Shown here: piece by piece, positions 45,568 through 59,100 of the stretch
How positions within the stretch are numbered: the first letter of the stretch is position 1
Layout: each line of letters begins with the position of its first letter
NCBI GenBank assembly: GCA_030737875.1
Contig: CM060910.1
Location: 70,998,501 to 71,062,500, forward strand
Origin: Allium sativum
Lineage: Eukaryota > Streptophyta > Magnoliopsida > Asparagales > Amaryllidaceae
DNA: 64,000 nucleotides
Direction: 5' to 3'
Position numbers and translations under genes: made by a program
Notes under the pieces: model-generated
Told to the model about the DNA's origin: nothing
Database searches by the model: none
Seen by the model: the letters and a program-made list of their open reading frames with translations, nothing else

Positions 45568-48519
45568 TGTAGTGACCCGTTACTTCCCCGTGAAGGAAAG
45601 AGCGGACACTTTGAGAACAACACACAAATGAATACAGACAGAAGAACATTTCATTGTTATTACAACAATTCCATCAGATACAAGAATATACAGAGTATAA
45701 ATGAATAAATTACATTCGACAAATATCAGAGATTACAATAAATTACATAGCAGCGGAAAAATAATACAAAGCACAACTGAAGGTGATATACGGATACAGA
45801 GCTTTCCGGATATCATTCCAGCTGTAAACCAGGATCCTGTGAATATAAATCTGCAAAACCAAAACTACTAGCTGCCCGTGTGGAAATAGGGGCACCCAGA
45901 GTTTAGGTTAAAACAATAAACTCCAGGTCAGTCATGTGACTGGTGTGAGAACTAAAACAGTTATTTAAAACTTTACTTTAAAAATAAGGTAAATCAAGGG
46001 ACCACGCCGTATGACACGGAACGGGTTTCCTCCCAAGAATACCAGTGCATAGAATAAACAACGCAATGCTTTTTCGAAAAATGAAGCTATTATAAGACCC
46101 AGGTCCCATCACACAATGCAACGCAAGCCGGAGGATAGGGTTTTCCCTTATAATAGCCAAACATGCTTGGTACGTTTTAAAAACAAATCATTTGATATTA
46201 TAATAAGTGTATAGTGTCAAAACATTTCAATCATAAATATCAATCCTAGGCGGCATGGGTACCATCTATCATGTCGCCATACTAGGCTCTACAAATAAAA
46301 CCGAGATACACGTATTGGAAATTGGATTTCCGTCATGAGTCGAGGCAAGGGGCAAGCTCCTCTCCGCTTTGATACACTCTAGCAAATGCCTCAGGACTAC
46401 ACACTCTAGGTAACCCTGGGATCCTCCAAGACCGGTCCTCTTTTACGTTTGAGGATTAATTATTCCTGAACACACGTTTCCCGACCCTATAGGACCTATA
46501 ATCGAGGCGCCTCGCATCCAAACCACAAAGGTGAAAAGTATATAAATGTCAGGGTTGGTAGGTCACTGACACCACCCATAGCTAGAAAGAAACGTCGTGC
46601 ACTCCTTGGGTCCTCATCCCGTTTTTGACTCATACCGAGGTGTGAGGCTCGCGAATCCACGCTATACACAAAGCTGCCATCTAGGCCATGCTTTGTTCAT
46701 CAACCACAAGACTTTGCTTTTCAACAGAAGCCTTGATCCATGCAACTCAGCATGCCACACAGGCAATTCATGCCATGCGATTGATATCTATCGATATATA
46801 ACCTCTATGCTCGTACGTCTCAGAGAAGGGCGTTAAGCAAGAGAATAAATTCTCCGCCGCCAAACAGATATATATTTAACAGAAATCAATCAACACAGAA
46901 TAAAATCCAATGTCAGACACACAATCCATTTACAAGTTCGTTCTGGGTCTGAACGAAACCGGAGGCACTTTCCTCGCATATCCATCGATCTCCAAGTACG
47001 TCTGGACGACCACCAACTATTTCCATCCTCTTAGGTGTACAGCCCAATCAGGATCATCAGTAATTATCCAAACGATGTGAAGACTTCCGGTCTTCGACCA
47101 CCGTCATCATCTTTGACTTATCGTCGAATCGGTTATTCAGAATGGGTATAAACCCGGCCTTTCCGAACAACCCGCGTATATTAAAAACAATTGTTACACA
47201 AACACAACATACGCCTCATTCCAATTCATTAGCCACTAACCGTAAATCAGTAAGAGAGCAATTTCCCAAATATTAACCCCGAAGGCCGAAACCAACATCA
47301 GATCAATATCCAGGAAACCATTCTTCTTAACTAACCTACCGCTGGTTTCTAAATTTCATCTTCTTAGGGAAAGTTTCCCATTAATTTTATCCAAGATAAA
47401 TTCTTTAAAATTTATTCTTTAATCTTCCATTGAATGTCATTTCAAACCAATTTATGGTTTTCCAAACTAGTCGGGATTAGCGAACCACACCGAAGTAATT
47501 ATTTATTTTATTTCCCAATCCCAACCTATTCATCCCATGAAGCAAAACAGGTAATACTCCATATCTAACACCAGGGTGTTATCAGTTAAATTAATTACCA
47601 TTTCACGTTCAAATCCAACTAAAGATTTAACTATCGCTTTGGAGCAAAACTGGTGACACTCCATTCTCGCTCATTTTCCAGATTTGATAATTTAAATTAT
47701 CAATTCACATTTCAATCTAATTGCAGATTCATTAAAACTCCTTTTACTGGGTTAAAGAACTAACGTCATTTAAAACACAGTTCACGATAAACCCAAATCA
47801 CATTCTATTTATTATCGGGTTAAAGAACTAGTGTTATTTAAAACACCGATCACGATAAATCCACAAATCAATTCTATTTAAAACCTGTTTCAAATCCAAT
47901 TTATTTATTTAAAAATAAACGGGTTTAATTTTAGTTCAAAACTAGTTCATTTCGATAAAAATCTATTTTTATCTTTTCAAATATGGAATTTTTCATCCCA
48001 ATTTTTCCCAAATCATTACTTACGATTTTACAAAAATTATTACTATTTTTAATAATTTTATCAAGGCCCGTACAGTCGATTTCCATCTACGGCCATCGAA
48101 CTGCACTTACAACGACCTTTTCCAAATTTGATTTGGACGTATCTCCAAATCCAACCGTTAGATTTCAAATTTCTAATATTCGTTAGAAAGCTCTTTTCGA
48201 TACGAACCCAACGGTTCCGGTTTTATGAGAATCCGACGGTCGGATCTCCCGTAATGTCCGTTTGAAATAAATGGTCGAAATTCACGAACTGTCGCGGCGC
48301 GGCGCGTTCTATTCAGGCCATTATATCATATATATAATATATATAATATATATAATATATATTTCGTCGATTCTATTTAAAAACAAATTTTAAAAATCGT
48401 TTTAAATTCGTTTCAAAAACAATTTCAACTTCCATTTCAATTCAAATCAAAATTGAATTCTTCCTTATAAATTCGTTTTAAAATTCATTTCTATTCAATT
48501 CAAATTTCAATTCAATTTG

Positions 48520-48770
48520 AATTCATTTCAATTCGTTTTCAATTCAATTCGAATTCGTTTTCTATTCGATTCAATTCAAATTGGTTTTCTATTTGATTCA
48601 ATTCAAATTGGTTTTTTATTTGATTCAATTCAAATTTGTTTTCTATTCGATTCAATTCAAATTGGTTTTCTATTCGATTCAATTCAAATTGGTTTTCTAT
48701 TCGATTCAATTCAAATTTGTTTTCTATTCGATTCAATTCAAATTTGTTTTCTATTCAAATCAAATTCATA
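48520..48770. repeat. 27-bp minisatellite, left LTR
   Basis: About nine units built on TTTTCTATTCGATTCAATTC plus AAATTGG. Because 27 is a multiple of three and the unit has no stop, all three plus frames and one minus frame are open through it, giving false ORFs. Confidence 0.9.
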
Positions 48771-50320
48771 TTTAAAAACGAATATAATCGATATAAATAT
48801 CGTTCGCGTCAAAATGGCGCATCTCTAATCAACACGGTTTTATATATTTCAATAATTCCGTTATTCTATTCAACAAATGAATATTTATTTTTGTCAACAC
48901 GTGACTAATCTCAACGAATGAGTACTGTCCAGGTGTGACTATTTTTGTTATTCAGTATATTTTATAAAAATTATGGTATCTATCGTTTGATTTAAAATCA
49001 GACTCCAACCGTAAATTAGTAAGAGAACGATTCCCTAAATATTAACCCCGAAGGCCAAAACCAACATCAGATCCATATCCAGGAGACCACTCATCTCATC
49101 TATTTTCCAGTTAATTTCTAATTTTATATATGATAAAGATGTAAATTTTATTGTTAAAATATTTCGTTCAACACATGACTAATCTCAACGGATGAGTACG
49201 GTCAACACATGAACCTTTATTTTGTAATATTCTTTATTTTCTAAATTGGAATGAGGCCCAATCAATTACCATATAGCGTTAACTATATGGATTCCATACA
49301 ACGCATGTATATAATAGCAACGAGAAATAATCAACCATCATCCAAAGTGCACTACACTGTATAAGCATCAAATATAGATATCTAACGCTTATAACAGCCT
49401 GTCAATCAATTGATCGACATACAACTAATTATTGGGATTAGTGTATGTCATATATTATCCCAATACCCGTGTGGGGTTTTAAACAATCAAACACAGATTT
49501 TATTTGTGCAGTTGGGCGATGTGTAAAATTTATCGTCCCAATCAATGTCCTTCAAATAGGTGTACATAAACAAACCGTCCGGTTTGTAAATGAATATTTA
49601 TTTATTTTCATTCACGTTAAAAATTATATTTTTAACGATAAAATATTTTATTTTAACACATGAATTTCTATTTCGTTCATTTACAAAATAAAAATGATAT
49701 CTTTATTTTTCTAACTTATTTTTGAAAATTTCAGCGGCATAACGACACGATACTAGAAACGGGACAAGGCCTAGCCTTATCCCCGGTCTAGTGATGGCCC
49801 ACGCCATACACATATCAATCAATTCAATTCCATTTCATCATACAATCAAATTCAAATCAAATGATCTAACTAATCTATGCAACCAACCAAACAAGTCCAT
49901 GGTCTGTGGACAGTGGTGCCGGGTGCTACTAAACACCGTCTGCATCCTAGTATATATATATATAACTAGAAAAAGAAATTGAAGAGTGAGAAGTTCTCAC
50001 CGATATCTAATCCAATCATCTCGACTCTTCTTTTGTAGAAGTCTTCGTCGTTCTCGCCTTTTTGCCACCTTCGTTGACCGTAGCCACTACATATATAAAA
50101 ATCGAATTTTTACTTCGCTATTCAATATATAAAAATCAAATTTTTACTTTGTTATTCAATATATAAAAATCGAATTTTTATAATCACGCTATATGGATAA
50201 AAATTTCTATTTTCACACCGCTACTAAATAGACAAAAATTATATTTTTACATCGCTATTATATAGATAAAAATTATATTTTTACATCGCTATTCTCTATA
50301 TAAAATTTCGCCTTTTCTAT

Positions 50321-50480
50321 TTTAAAAATCTAATATTTTCTATTTTAAAAATCATATCTTTTCTGTTTTAAAAATCGTATCCTTTCTATTTTAAAAATCA
50401 TATCTTTTCTATTTTAAAAATCATATCTTTTCTATTTTAAAAATCATATCTTTTCTATTTTAAAAATCATATCTTTTCTA
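50321..50480. repeat. 23-bp minisatellite, left LTR
   Basis: Units of TATTTTAAAAATCATATCTT plus TTC, about seven copies. The right LTR has the same array at 57872-58040. Confidence 0.9.
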
Positions 50481-50879
50481 TTTTCTCATACATATAAAAG
50501 GTCACATCTTTAAATGGTATCATAAAAATTGTATTTTTATTTCATCGCTATGTAGATAAAAATCGAATTTTTATTCGCCATTCTAATAAGTAAAAATCAA
50601 TTTTTTTTTATTTCAAATCAATTTATGGAAAAATCAAATCTTTATTTTACAAACACATTTTTTTCTATTCTATTCATAGAAAATCAGATTTTTCTACTCC
50701 ATAAGAATATAACCTTTCTACTAATGAAAATCATTTCTTTATGCCAATAAAAATTAGTTCTTAATGCTGATAAAATTAGTTCTTTATATTGATAAAAATC
50801 AACTCTAATTAACCAAGAAAAATCGGTTTAAATTAACAAAGCAAAATCAGTTTTAAATAAAACTTATTGTTTTCCATCT

Positions 50880-51160
50880 ACTGGAGAGGGGGAAGACTAC
50901 CGTCGGGGTTGGTGGAGGTCAGAGGTGGTCGGAGGCGAGTGGAGGCCGCTGGTGGCCGGCGCTGGGTCGATGGGCTTCGCGATTTGGTTGGGGGGGGGGT
51001 CTCGAGCGTCGGCTGGAGGGAGAAAGAAGAGAGGGGAGGAGGGAGAAGAAGGATCGGAGGGGCTAGATAGGGGTCCGGTGGTGGAGCGCGACTGGGCGGT
51101 GACGGAAATGGGGAGGGTTAGCGAGGTCAACGACGGGTTTTTTTTCCTTCTGAACTGACG
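50880..51160 (-). other. GC-rich exon-like block, left LTR
   Basis: GC-rich segment just downstream of the LTR TATA box. A 77-codon minus frame (51130-50897) starts MTSLTLPISVTAQSRSTTGP and is Pro/Ser-rich; after a G-run (10 G at 50990-50999) its frame differs from that of the right LTR. The splice-donor position at its end reads ATAAGT here (50867-50862). No domain recognised. Confidence 0.45.
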
Positions 51161-51180
51161 GGGAGAAAAGGTAGTGGGAG

Positions 51181-51191
51181 GAGTATATAAG
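51181..51191 (-). promoter_or_regulatory. Giant LTR TATA box, left LTR
   Basis: The minus strand reads CTTATATACTC about 0.9 kb from the LTR start. The right LTR has it at 58690-58700. Transcription from here would leave about 5.6 kb of R-U5. Confidence 0.55.
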
Positions 51192-52092
51192 AATATATAT
51201 TTAATTATTTATTTTATTCTCCATAAAGTCAATTTTTCGTTCGAATCCCAAATTGAGCCCAACGACTGTCGCCTCTAGCTAATTACCCCCATTCCGAACA
51301 CGATGGGATATGTTTCGTTAGTCAATTTTATCATTTCGATCAGTTTCTATCCAAATTAAAATATAAATCACTATATATTGAATTTGAACGCGCATTTCAA
51401 TATACTGGGGTCACAGACTAACTCGAAAAATTCCAGAAAAATATTTTCTAGCTTCGTATTGACGATACGGTCCTAACAAAACTAGTTTCGTCGAATTCTG
51501 AGACCATTTGAAAAATGGCCATTTTCCAGTCGATTAAAATCCACTAAAACTGGTCAAACGCGTTTTCCTTTGCCACGCTCACATATTGATTCGAAAAATT
51601 ATGAAATTTGGAATCTGGCAATAATTTGACATCACGGATCTAACAAAAGTGGTTTCGTCGAAATCCGAGGTCGTTTGCAAAATGTCTATTTTTAAGGGCC
51701 TGAATTCCATAGCGACTATTCAGAATTTTCAACTGGACATATCTTTTGATCCCCGCTATGAAATTTCAATTTTTCGGATTCGTTGGAAAGATATTCTCAA
51801 TTAAATCCTATTATTTTTAGTTTCACTAAAATCCGGATTGTTTTGCACTGGGTACATTCAATTGAAGTTTGAAATCGAATTATCGAACTACCGCGCCATT
51901 TTCAATTCCTTTTATAATTATATATAATTAATTATATTCAAACGACGGCATATATAATATATACGTTCTAAATATATTCAAAATAAATTTCTCGTCGATA
52001 TTATTTAAAATAATTCATTTTAAATCTTCAAAATTCGTCGAAGTTGCCAAAACAAAAATTTTAAACTGGCTCAGACTTTCCGGGTTATTACA

Positions 52093-52105
52093 ATCTCCCC
52101 CACTT
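52093..52105 (-). promoter_or_regulatory. Polypurine tract of the giant element
   Basis: The minus strand reads AAGTGGGGGAGAT directly before the 3' LTR start. Confidence 0.8.
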
Positions 52106-53119
52106 AAAACTTTTCATCCCCGAAAAGGAACAAAGTCGAAAGTGGTTTGATTAATCAACTCTACGTTCGATCTGGCTTCCATTCTCCAACTTTTCAGTTT
52201 TCGAAAATTTTCAAATTCTTCAAAAATTTGGCTAACACCCTAAATGTTCGAAAAATTTCGCCATAACCTCCCCTGCACCGGGAGCCATGGGAAAATCCCG
52301 AAATTGCCATACAGGCCTTCTGATCTCAAAAAGAAAAAGAAAAAGCCAAGCGGCTAGCCAATAGGCTCATAAAATCATCATCACCCAAACAAAACAGTAA
52401 ATTATAGTAAATATGTACCTATTTGTCGGGCAAACAAATTTTATTCTCTGCTCTAGCCTCCTTGCTAGGACCTGTTCAATGTAAGTATATGTATATGCAA
52501 GCAAATGCGACCAATTTTCAATACAGTTCAAAATTTGGTTCAATTAGGCATAATGGTTCAAAAATTATCAAACAACTAAACAAACAACACAAACATCAAT
52601 CAATTAGTGAATTAGAGTTTCAAATTCACAATTTTTTTTTGATATATACACAAAAATCACATTTTTGATGCCAAATCACAACAAATAAATCTATCTATAT
52701 AAGTTTTGGTTCTCACACCAGTCGAATGGAAATATATAGATATCAAACCTTCGAAACACGAACACAAACTCTGATGATGATATATCAATCATCAGAACCA
52801 TCTCCGGGTGTCTAGGATGTGATTCTATATCTATCCAGTATATTAAAACTTCGAATATACTTTCATGACGCGTGTATGCAAAATCTTTATATATTGGATT
52901 GTCCATATTCAAAATAAATAAATATTCAAATACGTATAAAATGGTTTAAATTTTCAAAACAAAATTTGTTTTCATTTGAAATATATACTCTTCACACTCG
53001 TTCAAGGATACTACTGATCCTATCTCTAACGAGTAATTCTAATTGGATATTACTAATCCAATATCTGATGAATTCTTTCGTATGGTTCTAATGTGTTTTG
53101 TTCTCGAGTTCTGTAAACC

Positions 53120-53134
53120 AAAGCTCTGATACCA
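53120..53134 (-). promoter_or_regulatory. Primer-binding site (initiator tRNA-Met) of the giant element
   Basis: The minus strand reads TGGTATCAGAGCTTT two bases inside the 5' (right) LTR. It fixes the minus orientation. Confidence 0.9.
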
Positions 53135-53136
53135 AA

Positions 53137-56100
53137 TGTAGTGACCCGTTACTTCCCCGTGAAGGAAAGAGCGGATACTTTGAGAACAACACACAAATGA
53201 ATACAGACGGAAGAACATTTCATTATTATTACAACAATTCCATCAGATACAAGAATATACAGAGTATAAATGAATAAATTACATTCGACAAATATCAGAG
53301 ATTACAATAAATTACATAGCAGCGGAAAAATAATACAAAGCACAACTGAAGGTGATATACGGATACAGAGCTTTCCGGATATCATTCCAGCTGTAAACCA
53401 GGATCCTGTAAATATAAATCTGCAAAACCAAAACTACTAGCTGCCCGTGTGGAAATAGGGGCACCCAGAGTTTAGGTTAAAACAATAAACTCCAGGTCAG
53501 TCATGTGACTGGTGTGAGAACTAAAACAGTTATTTAAAACTTTACTTTAAATATAAGGTAAATCAAGGGACCACGCCGTATGACACGGAACGGGTTTCCT
53601 CCCAAGAATACCAGTGCATAGAATAAACAGCGCAATGCTTTTTTGAAAAATGAAGCTATTATAAGACCCGGGTCCCATCACACAATGCAATGCAAGCTGG
53701 AGGATAGGGTTTTCCCTTATAATAGCCAAACATGCTTGGTACGTTTTAAAAACAAATCATTTGATATTATAATAAGTGTATAGTGTCAAAACATTTCAAT
53801 CATAAATATCAATCCTAGGCGGCATGGGTACCATCTATCATGTCGCCATACTAGGCTCTACAAATAAAACCGGGATACACGTATTGGAAATTGGATTTCC
53901 GTCATGAGTCGAGGCAAGGGGCAAGCTCCTCTCCGCTTCGAGACACTCTAGCAAATGCCTCAGGACTACACACTCTGGGTAACCCTGGGATCCTCCAAGA
54001 CCGGTCCTCTCTTACATTTGAGGATTAATTATTCCTGAACACACGTTTCCCGGCCCTATAGGACCTATAATCGAGGCGCCTCGCATCCAAACCACAAAGG
54101 TGAAAAGTATATAAATGTCAGGGATGGTAGGTCACTCACACCACCCATAGCTAGAAAGAAACGTCGTGCACTCCTTGGGTCCTCATCCCATTTTTGACTC
54201 ATACCGAGGTGTGAGGCTCGCGAATCCACACTATACACAAAGCTGCCACGTAGGCCGTGCTTTTATCATCAACCACAAGACTTTGCTTTTCAACAGAAGC
54301 CTTGATCCATGCAACTCAGCATGCCACACATGTAATTCAAGCCATGCGATTGATATCTATCGATATATAACCTCTAAGCTCGTACGTCTCAGAGAAGGGC
54401 GTTAAGCAAGAGAATAAATTCTCCGCCGCCAAACAGATATATATTTAACAGAAATCAATCAACACAGAATAAAATCCAATGTCAGACACACAATCCATTT
54501 ACAAGATCGTTCTGGGTCTGAACGAAACCGGAGGCACTTTCCCTGCATATCCATCGATCTCCAAGTACGTCTGGACGACCACCAACTATTTCCATCCTCT
54601 TGGGTGTACAACCCAATCAGGATCATTAGTAATTATCCGAACGATGTGAAGACTTCCGGTCTTCGACCACCGTCATCATCTTTGACTTATCGTCGAATCG
54701 GTTATTCAGAATGGGTATAAACCCGGCCTTTCCGAACAACCCGCGTATATTAAAAACAATTGTTACACAAACACAACATACGCCTCATTCCAATTCATTA
54801 GCCACTAACCGTAAATCAGTAAGAGAGCAATTTCCCAAATATTAACCCCGAAGGCCGAAACCAACATCAGATCATTATCCAGGAAACCATTCTTCTTAAC
54901 TAACCTACCGCTAGTTTCTAAATTTCATGTTCTTAGGGAAAGGTTCCCATTAATTTTATCCAAGATAAATTCTTTAAAATTTATTCTTTAATCTTCCATT
55001 GAATGTCATTTCAAACCAATTTATGGTTTTCCAAACTAGTCGGGATTAGCGAACCACACCGAAGTAATTATTTATTTTATTTCCCAATCCCAACCTATTC
55101 ATCCCATGAAGCAAAACTGGTAATACTCCATATCTAACACCATGGTGTTATCGGTAAAATTAATTACCATTTCACGTTCAAATCCAATTAAAGATTTAAC
55201 TATCGCTTTGGAGCAAAACTGGTGACACTCCATTCTCGCCCATTTTCCAGACTTGATAATTTAAATTATCAATTCACATTTCAATCTAATTGCAGATTCA
55301 TTAAAACTTCTTTTACTGGGTTAAAGAACTAATGTCATTTAAAACACAGTTCACGATAAACCCAAATCACACTCTATTTATTATCGGGTTAAAGAACTAG
55401 TGTTATTTAAAACACCGTTCACGATAAACCCACAAATCAATTCTATTTAAAACCCGTTTCAAATCCAATTTATTTATTTAAAAATAAACGGGTTTAATTT
55501 TAGTTCAAAACTAGTTCATTTCGATAAAAATCTATTTTTATCTTTTGAAATATGGTGTTTTTCATCCCAATTTTTCCCAAATCATTACTTACGATTTTAC
55601 ACAAATTATTACTATTTTTAATAATTTTATCAAGGCCCGTACAGTCGATTTCCATCTACGGCCATCGAACTGCACTTACAGCGACCTTTTCCAAATTTGA
55701 TTTGGACGTATCTCCCAATCCAACCGTTAGATTTCAAATTTCTAATATTCGTTAGAAAGCACTTTTTGATACGAACCCAACGGTTCCGGTTTTTGCAGAA
55801 TCCGACGGGCGGATCTCCCGTAATGTCCGTTTGAAATAAATGGTCGAAATTCACGAACTGCCGCGGCGCTGCGCGTTCTATTCAGGCCATTATATCATAT
55901 ATATATAATATATATTTCGTCGATTCTATTTAAAAATGAATTTTATAAATCGTTTTAAATTCGTTTCAAAAACAATTTCAACTTCCATTTCAATTCAAAT
56001 CAAAATTGAATTCTTCCTTATAAATTCGTTTTAAAATTCATTTCTATTCAATTCAAATTTCAATTCAATTTGAATTCATTTCAATTCGTTTTCAATTCAA

Positions 56101-59100
56101 TTCGAATTGGTTTTCTATTCGATTCAATTCAAATTGGTTTTCTATTCGATTCAATTCAAATTGGTTTTCCATTCGATTCAATCCAAATTTGTTTTCAATT
56201 CGATTCAATTCAAATTGGTTTTCTATTCAATTCAATTCAATTTGGTTTTCTATTCGATTCAATTCAAATTTGTTTTCTTTTCAATTCAATTCAAATTTGT
56301 TTTCTATTCAAATCAAATTCATATTTAAAAACGAATATAATCGATATAAATATCGTTCGCGTCAAAATGGCGCATCTCTAATCAACACGGCTTTATATAT
56401 TTCAATAATTCCGTTATTCTATTCAACAAATGAATATTTATTTTTGTCAACACGTGACTAATCTCAACGAATGAGTACTGTCCACGTGTGACTATTTTTG
56501 TTATTCAGTATATTTTATAAAAATTATGGTATCTATTGTTTGATTTAAAATCAGACTCCAACCGTAAATTAGTAAGAGAACGATTCCCTAAATATTAACC
56601 CCGAAGGCCGAAACCAACATGAGATCCATATCCAGGAGACCACTCATCTCATCTATTTTCCAGTTAATTTATAATTTTATATATGATAAAGATGTAAATT
56701 TTATTGTTAAAATATTTCGTTCAACACATGACTAATCTCAACGGATGAGTACGGTCAACATATGAACCTTTATTTTGTAATATTCTTTATTTTCTAAATT
56801 GGAATGAGGCCCAATCAATTACCATATAGCGTTAACTATATGGATTCCATACAACACATGTATATAATAGCAACGATAAATAATCAACCATCATCCAAAG
56901 TGCACTACACTGTATAAGCATCAAATATAGATATCTAATGCTTATAACAGCCTGTCAATCAATCGATCGACATACAACTAATTATTGAGATTAGTGTATG
57001 TCATATATTATCCCAATACCCGTGTGGGGTTTCAAACAATCAAACACAGATTTTATTTGTGCAGTTGGGCGATGTGTAAAATTTATCGTCCCAATCAATG
57101 TCCTTCAAATAGGTGTACATAAACAAACCGTCCGGTTTGTAAATGAATATTTATTTATTTTCATTCACGTTAAAAATTATATTTTTAACAATAAAATATT
57201 TTATTTTAACACATGAATTTCTATTCCGTTCATTTACAAAATAAAAATGATATCTTTATTTTTCTAACTTATTTTTGAAAATTTCGGCGGCATAACGGCA
57301 CGATACTTGAAACGGGACAAGGCCTAGCCTTATCCCCGGTCTAGTGATGGCCCACGCCATACACATATCAATCAATTCAATTCCATTTCATCAAACAATC
57401 AAATTCAAATCAAATGATCTAACTAATCTATGCAACCAACCAAACAAGTCCATGGTCTTTGGACAGTGGTGTCGGGTGCTACTAAACACCGTCTGCATCC
57501 TAGTATATATATATATATATATATAACTAGAAAAAGAAATTGAAGAGTGAGAAGTTCTCACCGATAGCTAATCCAATCATCTCGACTCTTCTTTTGTAGA
57601 AGTCTTCGTCGTTCTCGCCTTTTTGTCACCTTCGTTGACCGTAGCCACTTCATATATTAAAATCGAATTTTTACTTCGCTATTAAATATATAAAAATCGA
57701 ATTTTTACTTTGTTATTCAATATATAAAAATCGAATTTTTATAATCACGCTATATGGATAAAAATTTCTACTTTCACACCGCTACTATATAGACAAAAAT
57801 TATATTTTTACATCGCTATTATATAGATAAAAATTATATTTTTACATCGCTATTCTCTATATAAAATTTCGCCTTTTCTATTTTAAAAATCTAATCTTTT
57901 CTATTTTAAAAATCATATCTTTTCTATTTTAAAAATCATATCCTTTCTATTTTAAAAATCATATCTTTTCTATTTTAAAAATCATTTCTTTTCTATTTTA
58001 AAAATCATATCTTTTCTATTTTAAAAATCATATATTTTCTATTTTCTCATACATATAAAAGGTCACATCTTTATATGGTATTCCTATACATATAAATTGT
58101 ATTTTTATTTCATCGCTATGTAGATACAAATCGAATTTTTATTCACCATTCTAATAAATAAAAATCAATTTTTTTTATTTCAAATCAATTTATGGAAAAA
58201 TCAAATCTTTATTTTACAAAATCATTTTTTTCTATTCTATTCATAGAAAATCAGATTTTTCTACTCTATAAGAATATAACCTTTCTACTAATGAAAATCA
58301 TTTCTTTATGCCAATAAAAATTAGTTCTTTATTCAGTTTAAATTAACAAAGCAAAATCAGTTTTAAATAAAACTTACTGTTTTCCATCTACTGGAGAGGG
58401 GGAAGACTACCGTCGGGGTTGGTGGAGGCCAGAGGTGGTCGGAGGCGAGTGGAGGCCGCTGGTGGCCGGCGCTGGGTCGATGGGCTTCGCAATTTGGTTG
58501 GGGGGGGTCTTGAGCGTTGGCTGGAGGGAGAAAGAAGAGAGGGGAGGAGGGAGAAGAAGGATCGAAGGGGCTAGAGAGGGGTCCGGTGGTGGAGCGCGAC
58601 TGGGCGGCGACGGAAATGGGGAGGGTTAGCGAGGTCAACGACGGGTTTTTTCCTCCTTCTGAACTGACGGGGAGAAAAGGTAGTGGGAGGAGTATATAAG
58701 AATATATATTTAATTATTTATTTTTTTCTCCATAAAGTCAATTTTTCGTTCGAATCCCAAATTGAGCCCAACGACTGTCGCCTCTAGCTAATTACCCCAT
58801 TCCGAACACGATGGGATATGTTTCGTTAGCCAATTTTATCATTTCGATCAGTTTCTATCCAAATTAAAATATAAATCACTATATATTGAATTTAAACGCG
58901 CATTTCAATTTACTGGGGTCACATACTAACTCGAAAAATTCCAGAAAAATATTTTCTAGCTTCGTATTGACGATACGGTCCTAACAAAACTAGTTTCGTC
59001 GAATTCTGAGATCCTTTGAAAAATGGCCATTTTCCAGTCGATTAAAATCCACTGAAACTGGTCAAACGCGTTTTCCTTTGCCACGCTCACATATTGATTC

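Larger units (their letters stand above)
45568..52092 (-). repeat. Giant element 3' LTR (left)
   Basis: 6525 bp. In plus coordinates: U5 side at left, a block shared with the solo LTR (46310-46520), a 27-bp minisatellite (48520-48770), a 23-bp minisatellite (50321-50480), a GC-rich block (50880-51160), a TATA box (51181-51191, minus) and U3 of about 0.9 kb to 52092. Confidence 0.92.
52093..53136 (-). other. Internal region of the giant element, no gag/pol
   Basis: 1044 bases. The longest frame is 73 codons (52912-52691, minus; MNMDNPIYKDFAYTRHESIF...), with no domain I recognise. A GACTGGTGTGAGAACCAAAAC segment occurs here on the minus strand and, slightly altered, in the LTRs on the plus strand (45940, 53509), so a small inverted piece of LTR has been captured. 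An A-rich purine tract lies at 52327-52345. Confidence 0.8.

Noticed and set aside
46597..46836. Conserved frame in giant LTR (also 54166-54405)
   Set aside because: Present in both LTRs because they are copies. The solo LTR lacks the frame, and it is on the strand opposite the LTR promoter.
48517..48908. Repeat proteins FDSIQIGFL / FNSNWFSIR
   Set aside because: All frames are open through a 27-bp minisatellite in an LTR. There is no start context and no domain.
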